Assembly (NCBI RefSeq): GCF_016937515.1 | Contig: NZ_JAFHKM010000002.1 | Location: 2,351,001 to 2,415,000 of the forward strand | Reading direction: 5' to 3' | Source: Cohnella algarum | Lineage (GTDB): Bacteria > Bacillota > Bacilli > Paenibacillales > Paenibacillaceae | Length of the DNA stretch: 64,000 nt | Part shown: positions 8,183 through 17,699 of the stretch, in pieces | How positions within the stretch are numbered: the stretch's first letter is position 1 | Layout: every line of letters starts with the position of its first letter | Notes under the pieces: model-generated | The model's input: only the letters and a program-made list of their open reading frames with translations | Told to the model about the DNA's origin: nothing | Databases searched by the model: none | Program-made: the position numbers and the translations under genes

Positions 8183-11113
8183 TCAACCGAAGTCCCGACG
8201 CAGCGTGAACAGGCTGCGCAGCTCGTCCGCGGACAGCTCGGTAATCCAGCCTTCGGACGCGGAAATGACATCGTCGCTCAACTTCATTTTGCTTTCGAGC
8301 ATTTCGTCGATTCGTTCCTCCAGCGTGCCGAGCGCGATGAATTTGTGCACCTGCACGTCGCGGGTTTGGCCCATCCGGAAGGCGCGGTCGGTCGCCTGGT
8401 TCTCGACGGCCGGATTCCACCATCGGTCGAAATGGAACACGTGGTTCGCCGCCGTCAGATTGAGCCCGACGCCTCCCGCCTTCAGCGAAAGGATGAAGAC
8501 GTTCGGCTGCTCGTCCGGCGGCAGCTCGCGGGATTGAAACCGGGCGATCATCCGGTCGCGCGCCGTTTTGGACGTGCTGCCGTTCAAGTACAGCACCGGC
8601 TCCTGCAGCTCGCGCTCCAGCACCTGCCGCAGCATTTGGCCCATTCCGATATACTGCGTAAAAATGAGGCAGCGGTCCCCCTCGTCCCGGAGCTCCTTCA
8701 CCATTTCGAGCAGCCGCTCCAGCTTGGACGAGCCGGCGACGAGCGCCGCGATCTCCTCGGCGGACCGCTCGGCATCCGGCGGCGTCTCCGGGCTCGCCAG
8801 CAGCGGATGGTCGCATATTTGCTTGAGCCGCGTCAGCGCGGCCAAAATCGCGCCTTTTCGCTCGATGCCTTCCAGCTTCTTTATTTTTTCCATCAGTTCG
8901 TTTACGGTTTGATCGTACAGCGCCGCCTGTTCGGGCGTCAGATGGACATAGGCTTTCATCTCGTTTTTCTCCGGCAGGTCGAGCCGGATGGCCGGGTCCT
9001 TCTTCTTGCGGCGCAGCATGAACGGCTTGACCAGCTTCTGCAGGTCCGCCGTGCGCCGCGGGTCGCGGTCCTTCTCGATCGGCGTCGCGAACCGTTCCTG
9101 AAAGGCGCGGGCCGTGCCGAGGTAGCCGGGCGAGATGAAATCGTAAATCGACCAGAGCTCGGAGAGCCGATTTTCGATCGGCGTTCCGGTCAGCGCGATC
9201 CGGTGCCGGGCGGGAAAGCTGCGGACGGCGGCCGCCTGCTTCGTCTGGGCGTTTTTGATGTTTTGCGCTTCGTCCAGACAGATGGACGCCCATCCGAACG
9301 CTTGCAGCGTCTCTTGATCGAGCGCCGCCGTCGCATAGGAGGTGAGCACCACATCCGCCCGGCGGGCCGCCTCGGCAAAGGCGTCCCCGGCCAGCCGCCC
9401 GCTGCCGTAGTGAAGCATCACGTCAAGGGAAGGGGCGAAGCGGCCAAGCTCCTTCTGCCAGTTGCCGAGCACGGAGGTCGGGCAGACGATGAGGGAGGGG
9501 AGCCGTTCGGCCTCCCCCGTCGTCTCCTTCTGGTGAAGCAGATAGGCGATCAGCTGCACCGTTTTGCCGAGGCCCATGTCGTCGGCCAGCACCGCGCCAA
9601 GGCCGAACCGCCGCAAAAAGGCGAGCCACGAAAAGCCGTCGCGCTGATAGGCGCGCAGCTCGGCCGCCAGACCCGCGGGCGCGTCCAGCTTCGGCCATTC
9701 CGCCTGCTGGCCGATCTGGCCGACCAGCTTCAGAAGATGCTCGTTCAACTCCACCTCCAGCCGGACGCGATGAGCTTCTTCCTCCGGATTTTCCTCGGCC
9801 GCGCCTTCTTCCGGTTCGCCGCTTTCGGCGAGCAGGTGCAGCTGCAGGACGTCCTGGAACGTCAGCCCGTGCGACTTGTCCACGCCCTCCATCAGCTTGC
9901 CGATTTGCGCGATGAGCTCCGGGTCGAGCGCGATCCAGCGTCCCCGGAACCGGACGAGGCGCTCGTTGCGGGCGACCAGCTCGGCGAACTCCGCCTCGGA
10001 AAGCTCGGCGTCTCCGATGGCGACGCGCCAATCGAAGTCGAGGATGGCGTCCAGCCCGAACAGCGATTTGCCGTTGCGGCTCTCCTTCACGCTGGCGCGC
10101 AGTCTCGGCTTGCGCTTTCGCGCCGCTTCCCACCAGGCGGGAAGCAGCACTTCCCAGCCGGCCTCCAGCAAACGAACGCTGTCCGCCGTCAAAAAGCGCC
10201 ACGCGGCCGCATCGCCGAGCGGCGCGCCGAGCACATCGCCGCTTCCGCCGGCCGTCAGCTCCGGCGGAAGGACGGCGCGCAGCCGCTCCAGCCAGCCGGC
10301 GGCGCGCTCTTGCGCATGGGCCGACCAGGCGGCCGGCCATGCGCCGGATACTTCGCCTTGCGCCGTCAGCTTCGCCGGCGCAAGCTTCGACGCATCCAGC
10401 TTGTCCTGCAGGACAAGCTGGAGCCGCCAGCCGGACGGCTTGTCTCCGTACGGCTCCGACAGCCGCAGCGCCGGGCGGAACGGCGCCGGGTCGGCGGTCC
10501 AGCCGAGCGCGATCAGCCATGCCTGCTCGTCAAGGCCGGCGACCGCCGGGCTGTTTTTGACGAACAGCAGCGGAAATTCCCGCCGCAGGTCCGCCGCCGC
10601 CGCCTCGGTGCCGTAGTAGCGGTCGAATACGGCGGCCGAGAACGCCGCCCGCACGCCCGACGCGAAATCGTCGCCGGCTTTCGCGCGAGCCAGCGCCTCG
10701 CTTACCCGTTCGGCCGCTTCGTTCGCCGGCCAAGTCCACTCCACCTTGCCTTCGCGGTAAGCGGAGAAGCTGGGGCGATACGCTTTGTTCTCCAGCATTT
10801 CCGCCAGCGGCGGCGCGATTTCCAGCAGCGTCCGGGCGGACTCGCCCCATTTCCAATCGATGTACTCCGGCACCCGAACGTCCGCAAAAAAGGGAACGAC
10901 CCACTCCGACGGGAGCACGACGGCCTCGATGTTATCCGTTTTTTTCAGTTCCAGTTCGGTGCCGTAAAAGGAAGCCTCATGCCAGGCGAACAAGCGCTGC
11001 TTGATCGCAAGGCCGGGAATGTCCGGGGATCCGGCCATCGATCCTAAAACAAGGGCGTCCCCGTGGCCGGTCAGGACGACGTCGACCGAGATGGTGTTCA
11101 TCAGCATCTTCAC
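8183..11113 (-). CDS. SNF2 family DEAD/DEAH-box helicase
   Basis: A 976-residue SNF2/HepA-type ATPase. The N-terminal 480 residues are a bacterial SNF2-associated region. Then come the helicase lobes: Walker A in [11 protein letters not shown] (about residue 510), DEAQNIKN (motif II, about 613), [18 protein letters not shown] (motif III), and in lobe two [31 protein letters not shown] and [14 protein letters not shown] (motif VI, about 910). Such proteins move along or remodel DNA or RNA polymerase complexes. The GTG start at 11113 overlaps the upstream SWIM gene stop as GTGA; an ATG two codons later is an alternative. SWIM plus SNF2 is a recurrent pair in Firmicutes; its cellular task is not well defined. 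Confidence 0.92.
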   Translation of the reverse strand: MKMLMNTISVDVVLTGHGDALVLGSMAGSPDIPGLAIKQRLFAWHEASFYGTELELKKTDNIEAVVLPSEWVVPFFADVRVPEYIDWKWGESARTLLEIAPPLAEMLENKAYRPSFSAYREGKVEWTWPANEAAERVSEALARAKAGDDFASGVRAAFSAAVFDRYYGTEAAAADLRREFPLLFVKNSPAVAGLDEQAWLIALGWTADPAPFRPALRLSEPYGDKPSGWRLQLVLQDKLDASKLAPAKLTAQGEVSGAWPAAWSAHAQERAAGWLERLRAVLPPELTAGGSGDVLGAPLGDAAAWRFLTADSVRLLEAGWEVLLPAWWEAARKRKPRLRASVKESRNGKSLFGLDAILDFDWRVAIGDAELSEAEFAELVARNERLVRFRGRWIALDPELIAQIGKLMEGVDKSHGLTFQDVLQLHLLAESGEPEEGAAEENPEEEAHRVRLEVELNEHLLKLVGQIGQQAEWPKLDAPAGLAAELRAYQRDGFSWLAFLRRFGLGAVLADDMGLGKTVQLIAYLLHQKETTGEAERLPSLIVCPTSVLGNWQKELGRFAPSLDVMLHYGSGRLAGDAFAEAARRADVVLTSYATAALDQETLQAFGWASICLDEAQNIKNAQTKQAAAVRSFPARHRIALTGTPIENRLSELWSIYDFISPGYLGTARAFQERFATPIEKDRDPRRTADLQKLVKPFMLRRKKKDPAIRLDLPEKNEMKAYVHLTPEQAALYDQTVNELMEKIKKLEGIERKGAILAALTRLKQICDHPLLASPETPPDAERSAEEIAALVAGSSKLERLLEMVKELRDEGDRCLIFTQYIGMGQMLRQVLERELQEPVLYLNGSTSKTARDRMIARFQSRELPPDEQPNVFILSLKAGGVGLNLTAANHVFHFDRWWNPAVENQATDRAFRMGQTRDVQVHKFIALGTLEERIDEMLESKMKLSDDVISASEGWITELSADELRSLFTLRRDFG

Positions 11114-12726
11114 GAAATCAGCTTTCCTTTCCGAAGCTCCTCCTGCAGCGCCCGCAGCCGCCCGTGACGCTCGGCAAACGCCGAAAAAAACCGCTCCCAG
11201 CGGTCTTCCCGCTTCAATTTTTTATACAGCTTGGCCAAACGTTTCAGCAGCTTGACCGCGGCCTTGTAACTGTCCCGGTTTTTCTGCGCCACATATCGTT
11301 CGACGGCCTGATGGTAAAAAGGCAGCAGCAGCTCCGGCTCGTTCTTTTCGATCGGCGCCAGATCGGAGACGCGGAATTCGAGCGGTTCCCGGCCGAGGCT
11401 GAGCTGCAAATCCATCCATTGCCGCCACCTGCCGCGCGACAGCAGCAAATTTTCGAAAACGGGGCTCGAGACCCGAAACGTTCGTCCGATCGTGTCCCAC
11501 ATTTGCGGTTCGGCTTCGGGCAAGCGCTCGACCGTTTGCTCCCAAAATTCCGCGTAGCTTCTCATGAACCGGTAATCGCCGCCGGCCAGACACGGCCCCA
11601 TCTCGGTCAGCCAGGCGCAAAGCCGGGACCAATCCTCCGTTTTGGACAGAAACGAAAAAAAGTAATGGAAGTCGCCCGTGGGCAGCTCGGACTCGCTCGC
11701 GACGCGTTTGAACAAGCTCCAGGCTTCTTCGTCCTCGCCCATAAAAAAATGAATCCAGCCCCGGGCGAGCGTACAGGCCAGCTTGCCTTCCTCATTGAGT
11801 CCCATTTCGCGCTCGGCCGCCTCGAGCCGCCGCAATTCCTCCGCGTGCAGCGCCGAGCCGCCTTCGTTCGGATTCAGCCAGGAAATCCAGAAAAGACGGT
11901 AAAAATCCGAAAAGTATTCGCTGACCGGCGAGCTCTCCGCCATCGCCTTCCGCAGCAGCTCCAGCGTCTCTTCGGCGCGCGGCCAAAGCCGGGGATCGGC
12001 CGTAAGGTCCGGCGTGCGCGAAAGCAGCCGGGCCAGTTTTTTTTGCAGTTCCGACGCGGCCAGATGGGTATAGTAGCCGAAACGGGAAGAGCCGCCGTAA
12101 AAAAAGCCGTGATTGCGCGGCTCGTCCGCCATCCGTTCCATCACGTAAAGATGGGCGTTCAGCTCGTAAAGGCGGCCGAGCTCCTCCGGCTCGGGCGGCG
12201 GCACCGACCGAAAAATCGTCCCCAGCGCAAGCTCCACGTATTCGGGATTGCGGGTGCGGTCCGCATAAGGCTCAAGGCACAGCTCGAACAGCTCGCGCCA
12301 CTGTGCCGCGTTCGCTTCGGAAATGCCGGCGCCGAGCTCCCGGATCCGGCGGCGAACGGCATCATTCATGCGGGCGGCCGAAGCGGTCTGAAGCAGCGCG
12401 GCGGCCGATTTCGCGTTGACAAGCGCGTGGAACGGCCGGCCCTGCAACTCCGCGTAGGCGAGCAGGGAGGCGGCAATATGCTTGCAATAGCCGCCGACCG
12501 GGCAGGAACAAGCGCTCACCGGAAAAAAGTCCAGATCGACATGGACCTGATAACGGCGGGTTCCGATTACGACAGCCTCGAAGCTGCGGGGCTCCGCCCA
12601 TTCCAACGACCGGACCCTTCCTTGCTTGAAGTATTGAAACCCGCGCTTGATCGTGACGTCGTCAAAATGCTCCGCCGTATCCTGCACGAGCAAATTCCAT
12701 TGGGTTTCGTCCATTGCCTGGTGCAA
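11110..12726 (-). CDS. SWIM zinc finger protein
   Basis: A 538-residue protein with a SWIM zinc finger near the N-terminus: C73-S-C75, then C81-K-H83 (CSCPVGGYCKH). SWIM domains bind DNA or proteins and in bacteria often precede SNF2 helicases, as here. The remaining 450 residues are helical and charged, without a fold I recognise. TTG at 12726 is chosen as the start because AAGGAG at 12736-12741 lies nine bases upstream; the alternative ATG at 12714 would be 21 bases away. The stop overlaps the SNF2 start, so the two proteins probably act as a complex. Confidence 0.88.
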   Translation of the reverse strand: MHQAMDETQWNLLVQDTAEHFDDVTIKRGFQYFKQGRVRSLEWAEPRSFEAVVIGTRRYQVHVDLDFFPVSACSCPVGGYCKHIAASLLAYAELQGRPFHALVNAKSAAALLQTASAARMNDAVRRRIRELGAGISEANAAQWRELFELCLEPYADRTRNPEYVELALGTIFRSVPPPEPEELGRLYELNAHLYVMERMADEPRNHGFFYGGSSRFGYYTHLAASELQKKLARLLSRTPDLTADPRLWPRAEETLELLRKAMAESSPVSEYFSDFYRLFWISWLNPNEGGSALHAEELRRLEAAEREMGLNEEGKLACTLARGWIHFFMGEDEEAWSLFKRVASESELPTGDFHYFFSFLSKTEDWSRLCAWLTEMGPCLAGGDYRFMRSYAEFWEQTVERLPEAEPQMWDTIGRTFRVSSPVFENLLLSRGRWRQWMDLQLSLGREPLEFRVSDLAPIEKNEPELLLPFYHQAVERYVAQKNRDSYKAAVKLLKRLAKLYKKLKREDRWERFFSAFAERHGRLRALQEELRKGKLIS

Positions 12727-12775
12727 TGTTCATCGCTCCTTACGGTTAAACGCTTCGCATTAATCGGTTTCTATC

Positions 12776-12784
12776 ATTATAGCA
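12776..12784 (-). promoter_or_regulatory. Extended -10 promoter of the SWIM-SNF2 operon
   Basis: On the minus strand the sequence TGCTATAAT is a consensus -10 box with an extended TGn element. It lies about 35 bases upstream of the AAGGAG ribosome binding site. No good -35 box is visible, which is usual for extended -10 promoters. Confidence 0.6.
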
Positions 12785-12884
12785 TTTTGCGAAGTTGACG
12801 GACGCTGGCGAAAAATAGGTGATAAAAATTCGGACTCGTGATAATATTGAGTCGAACGAACCACGACCCGCAGGAGGGGTTTAT

Positions 12885-13289
12885 GTGACATTAGGCCTAA
12901 AAATCGATCATTGCCCCGGATGCGGGAAAGTTTTTCAAAAGAACTTCCGCTACCTGTGCGCCGACTGTGCGGCCCGCGAGGACGAGCTGACGCAGTCTAT
13001 CGAACGCCATTTGAAACGGAATCGTTTTTTAAATAACGAACAGCTGGCGGAGGCGACCGGACTTTCGCCGAACCAGATCCGTTCGCGCATCCGCGAAGGC
13101 AAGCTGAAGCTGTACGACTATCCGAACTTGTCGGACGCCTGCGACTGCTGCGGCCAGCCGATCCGCCGGGGCAAAATTTGCGGCAAATGCACGGTTCGGC
13201 TGCAGGAGGAAATCCGGCACGAGTACGAGCAGGACCGGCTGATGAAAGAGCGGAGAAGAGCCGCGAACAGCTATATTTATCGGAATTAG
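12885..13289 (+). CDS. YvyF/TIGR03826-like zinc-ribbon protein
   Basis: A 134-residue protein with two Cys clusters flanking a helix-turn-helix-like middle: CPGCGKVFQ with CADC near residues 10-30, and CDCCGQPIRRGKICGKC near residues 87-103. The middle part, EQLAEATGLSPNQIRSRIRE, resembles a small DNA-binding helix-turn-helix. This layout matches YvyF, a protein of flagellar operons in Bacillus (TIGR03826). GTG at 12885 is chosen because AGGAGG lies seven bases upstream; the frame is open further back without a ribosome site. No flagellar genes are in the window, so it may be a detached member. Confidence 0.75.
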   Translation: MTLGLKIDHCPGCGKVFQKNFRYLCADCAAREDELTQSIERHLKRNRFLNNEQLAEATGLSPNQIRSRIREGKLKLYDYPNLSDACDCCGQPIRRGKICGKCTVRLQEEIRHEYEQDRLMKERRRAANSYIYRN

Positions 13290-13393
13290 CGTTTTCGGCT
13301 GCTTATCGTACAACGCCCATCGTTCTCTCTGTCGCAACGAACGGAAACTCGGCGCGCGAACCGAGGCAGCAGACGTTATTTTGCTTACTTTCC

Positions 13394-13426
13394 GAGCTTT
13401 CCGTTTTTTGACGGAAGGCTCTTTTA
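13394..13426 (+). terminator. Rho-independent terminator after the YvyF-like gene
   Basis: GAGCTTTCCGT and ACGGAAGGCTC form a stem around a TTTTTG loop and are followed by TTTTA. The 100 bases between the gene stop and this hairpin show nothing else. Confidence 0.7.
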
Positions 13427-13471
13427 TACGGGGCATGATTTCCGCATGAAAGGACGGAAGCGCATATAAAA

Positions 13472-13570
13472 ATGTCGCTGGCAGCAACCGATAAAAACGA
13501 GATCCATATGATCCATTTCGCTGACATCTTGACGGAAGGCATCGTCAAACCGTTTCCAGAAAAATTTTGA
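13472..13570 (+). CDS. Possible 32-residue small ORF
   Basis: An ATG-started frame encodes MSLAATDKNEIHMIHFADIL and then TEGIVKPFPEKF before a stop. AAAGGACGGAAG lies 15-20 bases upstream, farther than ideal. It sits between two terminators, so it could be its own small transcription unit. No family is recognised and chance is a real alternative. Confidence 0.2.
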   Translation: MSLAATDKNEIHMIHFADILTEGIVKPFPEKF

Positions 13571-13616
13571 GCCTGAAAAACGCTCGAAATAAAAGGAACA
13601 AGCGGCCGCGAAACCC

Positions 13617-13652
13617 CCACCGACAAGCGTCAACCTATTCGGTGGTTTTTTT
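13617..13652 (+). terminator. Hairpin with T-run before the effector gene
   Basis: CCACCG and CGGTGG (13617-13622 and 13640-13645) are followed by seven T. It would end transcription entering from the left, isolating the effector gene that follows. Confidence 0.6.
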
Positions 13653-13701
13653 CGTGCGCACCCTCCGGCTATTATAGGATTGAACGATAGGAGGTGGAAC
13701 G

Positions 13702-15234
13702 ATGTTCGCGAACAAGTACGGTCGCCGGTACTCCAGCGAATCTTGCGCCGACCGCAGAGACGATGCGGGTTACCGACGCGCCCCGAAGCAGATTGGGGGG
13801 CGCGCGCATGCCCTGAATGCCGCGGGCATCTTGCAGCTGCAGCAAGCGCTCGGCAATCGGGCCGTCGTCCGGATGATGCGGGCGGAGAACGGGGATGTCG
13901 GCCATGCATCCGTCATGCCGGACGATTTCGTCGTCCCCGGCGCCACGGTCATGCGTAACGGCCGCGATTTATCCTTCGAAGCGGAGAATGCATCCCATGC
14001 CTCGTCCCCGGTCGCCTGGAACCCGTTCGGCACATCCGGCGCGCCGATCCAGCGGATCATCAGCAAGAAGGACGGAGAGCCATACGCCAATCTGAAGCAA
14101 GCCGCCTGGTACCGGGAATTGGAGGCGGATCAGCAGGCTTGGGCGCACTTTTTGCATAACGACGCGGCGGTTACGTATACGATCGAGCAAGCGCAGGCGG
14201 AAATCGACAGGCGGATCCGAAGCGGAGAGCCGACCCCGCCGATGCCGGAATCGAAAAAAAAGGAGCGCCGAAAGGTGCCGATCGTCCCCAGGCAAACCGG
14301 GGCCGCCGTCGGCACCAAGGTCGACTACCTGACGCACCCGAAAGGACGGACGGAGCGGCGCTTTCTTCGGATGCTGAACGACGAGGACCGCGGCGTCGGC
14401 GATCGAAACGTATACGTGAAGCGGCTTCTGCTTCCGGACGGCAGGAAGGTCAAGCATATCGCCGCCTCCATTCCGCCCTCCAGCCTTCCTCCCGACCGGG
14501 CCGCAATGCCGGAAGAGGACTATTTGAACAGCCGGCTCGGCATGACGCACCATTCCGAAAGCGTCACGGACGAATTCGAGGCGAACCATCCCGATTTTAA
14601 AGGGAAGGAAACGGAAGAGCTGTACTCCTTCTCTTCCCGGGAGCAGTGCGAGTCGTGCCGGTACCACCATCCGCCCCGCAATCCGGAGGCGCATTATTTC
14701 GGCTCGTACTATTCGGGGATGACCGACCATATCGAGGACGAGGACTTGCGAAATCGAATCATCGCCAACAACGGCATTGCGGAGGGTTTGAAGCTTACGG
14801 ACGAGGAGCGCAAAATTCTCGCCGAGGCCCGGAAGGACGCGGCGGCGGCAAGGCAAGGGCCCGAGCAGAACCAGAAGCTCGCAGCCGACCGGGAGACGCT
14901 GAGCGGAGCGCATTCGGACGGGGAGCATTCCTCGGACGATGACGATGTGTACGTGCCGGCCGAGCTGATGCCGAAAACCTGGACCTACGGCGGGAAGGGA
15001 AAGGCGATCCCGTATACGCGAACGCAGATCTTTTCACAAGAGGAAAAGAAGCGGCTGCTCGAGGATCGCGACCAAACCGAGGAACCGCCGAGCAAGCGGC
15101 GCAAAACCGAAACGCCGACGACCGCAGCTTCGGCCGCCGCGAAGGCTGACGACGCCGACGACGAGCGGGAGGAGACGGTCCTGCCGAAGGCGAAAGCGAC
15201 GGGGAAAAGAAAACGCGGGAAAAAGCGGGAATAG
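13702..15234 (+). CDS. Putative effector with deaminase-type motifs and basic C-terminal tracts
   Basis: A 510-residue protein of three parts. Residues about 52-66 contain LQLQQALGNRAVVRMM, like the short segment near the N-terminus of proteins loaded by extracellular contractile injection systems and of some polymorphic toxins. The middle has H284-S-E286 and, 30 residues on, SSREQCESC with C316 and C319; the HxE and CxxC motifs at this spacing are the zinc-binding pattern of the cytidine/nucleic-acid deaminase fold. The C-terminal 70 residues are disordered and charged, with PPSKRRKTE and a terminal KRKRGKKRE that resemble eukaryotic nuclear localisation signals. Start ATG has AGGAGG seven bases upstream. 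No immunity gene or secretion genes adjoin. Known: motif patterns. Inferred: that it is a secreted deaminase toxin. Confidence 0.55.
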   Translation: MFANKYGRRYSSESCADRRDDAGYRRAPKQIGGRAHALNAAGILQLQQALGNRAVVRMMRAENGDVGHASVMPDDFVVPGATVMRNGRDLSFEAENASHASSPVAWNPFGTSGAPIQRIISKKDGEPYANLKQAAWYRELEADQQAWAHFLHNDAAVTYTIEQAQAEIDRRIRSGEPTPPMPESKKKERRKVPIVPRQTGAAVGTKVDYLTHPKGRTERRFLRMLNDEDRGVGDRNVYVKRLLLPDGRKVKHIAASIPPSSLPPDRAAMPEEDYLNSRLGMTHHSESVTDEFEANHPDFKGKETEELYSFSSREQCESCRYHHPPRNPEAHYFGSYYSGMTDHIEDEDLRNRIIANNGIAEGLKLTDEERKILAEARKDAAAARQGPEQNQKLAADRETLSGAHSDGEHSSDDDDVYVPAELMPKTWTYGGKGKAIPYTRTQIFSQEEKKRLLEDRDQTEEPPSKRRKTETPTTAASAAAKADDADDEREETVLPKAKATGKRKRGKKRE

Positions 15235-15270
15235 CGGCATCGGCGCCATAAAAGTGAATTTGTATCCCTG

Positions 15271-15302
15271 GAGAGTGGGTTAGCCCCGCTCTCTTCTTTT
15301 TG
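15271..15302 (+). terminator. Rho-independent terminator after the effector gene
   Basis: GAGAGTGGG and CCCGCTCTC pair (one G-T) around a TTAGC loop and run into TTCTTTTTGG. Confidence 0.8.
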
Positions 15303-15360
15303 GGTTCGGACTATAATCAAAGCGCCGCTAACGAAGGGAACCAATCGAATCCGAGCAAAA

Positions 15361-15374
15361 TGCAAACGCTTACC
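15361..15374 (+). promoter_or_regulatory. cre-like catabolite control site
   Basis: TGCAAACGCTTACC agrees with the Firmicutes cre consensus TGWAANCGNTNWCA at all but two positions. It lies 42 bases before the GH28-like gene start, where CcpA control of a polysaccharide enzyme would make sense. With two mismatches this remains tentative. Confidence 0.35.
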
Positions 15375-15415
15375 GACGCAATCCATTTTTTCGAAACCGA
15401 AGGAGGAGATAACGG

Positions 15416-17562
15416 ATGTACAGAACGATCGCGAAATGGACGAGCCTTTGCCTGGCGCTCGCGCTAGCCGTCCCCGGCCTGGCGGCTTCGCCCCGGACCG
15501 CGGAGGCGGCCCCGGCGCAGACGATTACGCCGAACCCGATTCCGAGCCAGGTGCACCGGACGACGGACCGCTACAGCGTCACGGCCACGGCGTCGAGCTG
15601 CCGGTCGTCGACGGCCTTTACGAGACCACGATTATCGAAAACGGCGCGACCCGCAAAATCAAGCCGGACTATCTAGGCTACGATTACGCAACGTTTACGG
15701 CTTCGCAAGGAGACGTGGAAATCGTCATCCGCGCGAAGAGCAAAATCAATTCGATCGGCGTAAGCCCGCTCAAGCTGGGCATCGTGCCGACGAAGGTGGA
15801 CGATTACGCCTACAAGTTCACTCTGACCGGGCAGGCGTACCTGATCGTCAACATCAACGGCAGCAAGCTGGCGCTCACGCGGGACGAACCCGAGCCGTAC
15901 GAGCCGGTGCCGGGGGAGGCGGGAACGTTCAACGTCGCCGACTATTTGGGCTCGACGGACGCGACGAACCAGGGCAACGCGGTCGCGGTCGCGGCGGCGT
16001 TCCAGCAGGCGGTCGACGACGCGAGCGCCTACGGCACGGCGGCGGGCGACGGCACGAAGGGGCGCGTGTACGTGCCGCCGGGCTTGTACTACATGAGCAA
16101 TCTGATGCTGAGGAGCAACGTCGCCTTCTACCTGTCGCCGGGCTCGGTTATCCGGATGACGGACGACTACTCGCATTACAGCGTCGATTTTTACAAAGCG
16201 TCCCTGAACCGCAACGGCACGTGGTGGATCTATACGGAGAACGGCTCCAGCAACATCAAGGTGTACGGACGCGGCACGCTCGACGGCAACGGGCACTATT
16301 TTCAAAAAGACAAACCGGCGTCCGACGGAGGCTTCGCGGCGACGCTCATTATGGCGATGGGCACGAGCGACTTCACGCTCGACGGCCCGGTCGTCAGGGC
16401 CGCTCCGTTCTGGGGAACGATCGTCGCCAGATCCGACAACGTCAACATCAGCAACGTGAAGTTTTTCAACTCTCTCGACGCAAACGAAAACGATTGCCTG
16501 GACATCAACGAATCGCAGCATGTGCGCGTGTGGGATTCGATCGGCATCTCGCTGGACGATACGTTCTCCACGAAGACGTGGGAGGGCCTCGGTATGTCCG
16601 CCAATTGGTACGGCTCGCCGGAGCCGCTGGACGACGTCATATTCAACAACTTGTTCGGCTGGACATATTGCGCCACCTTCAAGCTCGGGCACGGCGCCCA
16701 TCAGGACCAAACGAACGTCACGTTCAAAAACAGCGTCACCTATTTCGCCGGCCGCGCCATCGGCATCGAACACGTCTACGGCGACGCGGCGTTCGCAAAC
16801 GTCACGTTCGACAACATCGACATCGAGGACGCGGGCGATGAGGGCTGGTTCAAGGCGGTCATCGAGGAAAGCGGCCAGGGGGTCGGACCGATTTCGAACG
16901 TCACGGTCAAAAACATCACCATCCGCCACGGCGGCTCCGCTTCTTCGCTCAAGGGCTACAGCGACGCGATCCAAATCAGCGGCGTCACGTTCGAGAACGT
17001 TCGCAAGCTCGGCAACCCGGAGCCCGTGTCGAGCCTGGCCGAGCTGAACATCACGAAGACGGGCTTTTACGACAATGTCGCGTTCGTGCCGGACCGGTCG
17101 CAGGAGACGGTCTACCGCATTCAGGCCGAAAACAACAACGGGTTGTTCGGCGTCGACTGGAACGGCAACAAGATCATCAAGCATGCGGCCTCCAACGATA
17201 CGGCAGCGCCCGGCGTCGGCTATCAGGTCGGCAACATCGCGCACAACAATTACGCGCTGTACCGGAACGTCGATTTCGGCGCCGATACGTCGAACGTCCG
17301 CATCCGGTATGATGCGCCGCGCGCGGTCCGGGTCGAGCTTTACCTCGGCAACGACGCGGGCACGGGCATGGGGACGATGATCGGCGGCGTCGATTTGGCT
17401 GGCAACGGCAACCAGTGGCTGAACTGGAACAGCTACGACATTCCGACGACGGGCGCAAGCGGTGTGCGCGATCTGTACGTCGTGTTCAAGGCGACCGGCT
17501 CCACCCAGACGAACCAACTGCTCGGAAGCCTGAACTGGTTCGAGCTGACGCGAAGCTTTTAA
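15416..17562 (+). pseudogene. GH28-like pectinase with C-terminal CBM6-like domain, frameshifted after the signal peptide
   Basis: The ATG at 15416, with AAGGAGGAG upstream, opens a signal peptide (MYRTIAKWTSLCLALALAVP, cleavage near AEAA). Near 15594 the coding frame must shift by one base: VTATASSC ends sense, and VELPVVDGLYETTIIENG continues in the other frame to 17562. The main domain is a right-handed beta-helix with GH28-type positions: NENDCLDINES, SIGISLDDTFS, LGHGAHQDQ and RAIGIEHV, matching the NxD, DD, GHG and RxK motifs of polygalacturonases. The last 130 residues (RIQAENNNGLFGVDW to LGSLNWFEL) resemble CBM6. It starts the polysaccharide locus. A single missing G could be a sequencing error; if real, the enzyme loses its export signal. 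Confidence 0.75.
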
Positions 17563-17614
17563 TCCTTAGCAATCCACGGGCTGCCGCGGGGCGAAGCCTG
17601 CCGAAAAAATGCGA

Positions 17615-17643
17615 TTGAGCGACCGGCCGAGCCGTGACATAAT
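17615..17643 (+). promoter_or_regulatory. SigA-type promoter of the sensor kinase operon
   Basis: TTGAGC and CATAAT are separated by 17 bases, each one or two mismatches from consensus. They lie about 57 bases before the kinase start. Confidence 0.5.
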
Positions 17644-17699
17644 CGGGGTATCGTTTGATTACCGGCAGTCGGGGCGTGATTCTGTTGAAAGGCATAAAC

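Noticed and set aside
8036..11047. 1003-codon plus-strand frame opposite the SNF2 gene
   Set aside because: It starts within the repeat array, is antisense to clear helicase motifs and has no recognisable domain.
13904..15234. Immunity gene for the deaminase-like protein
   Set aside because: The following sequence is a terminator and then the GH28-like gene; no small acidic protein gene is present nearby.
15673..17517. Minus-strand 614-codon frame opposite the GH28-like gene
   Set aside because: Shadow of the GC-rich coding strand; lacks a ribosome site and motifs.
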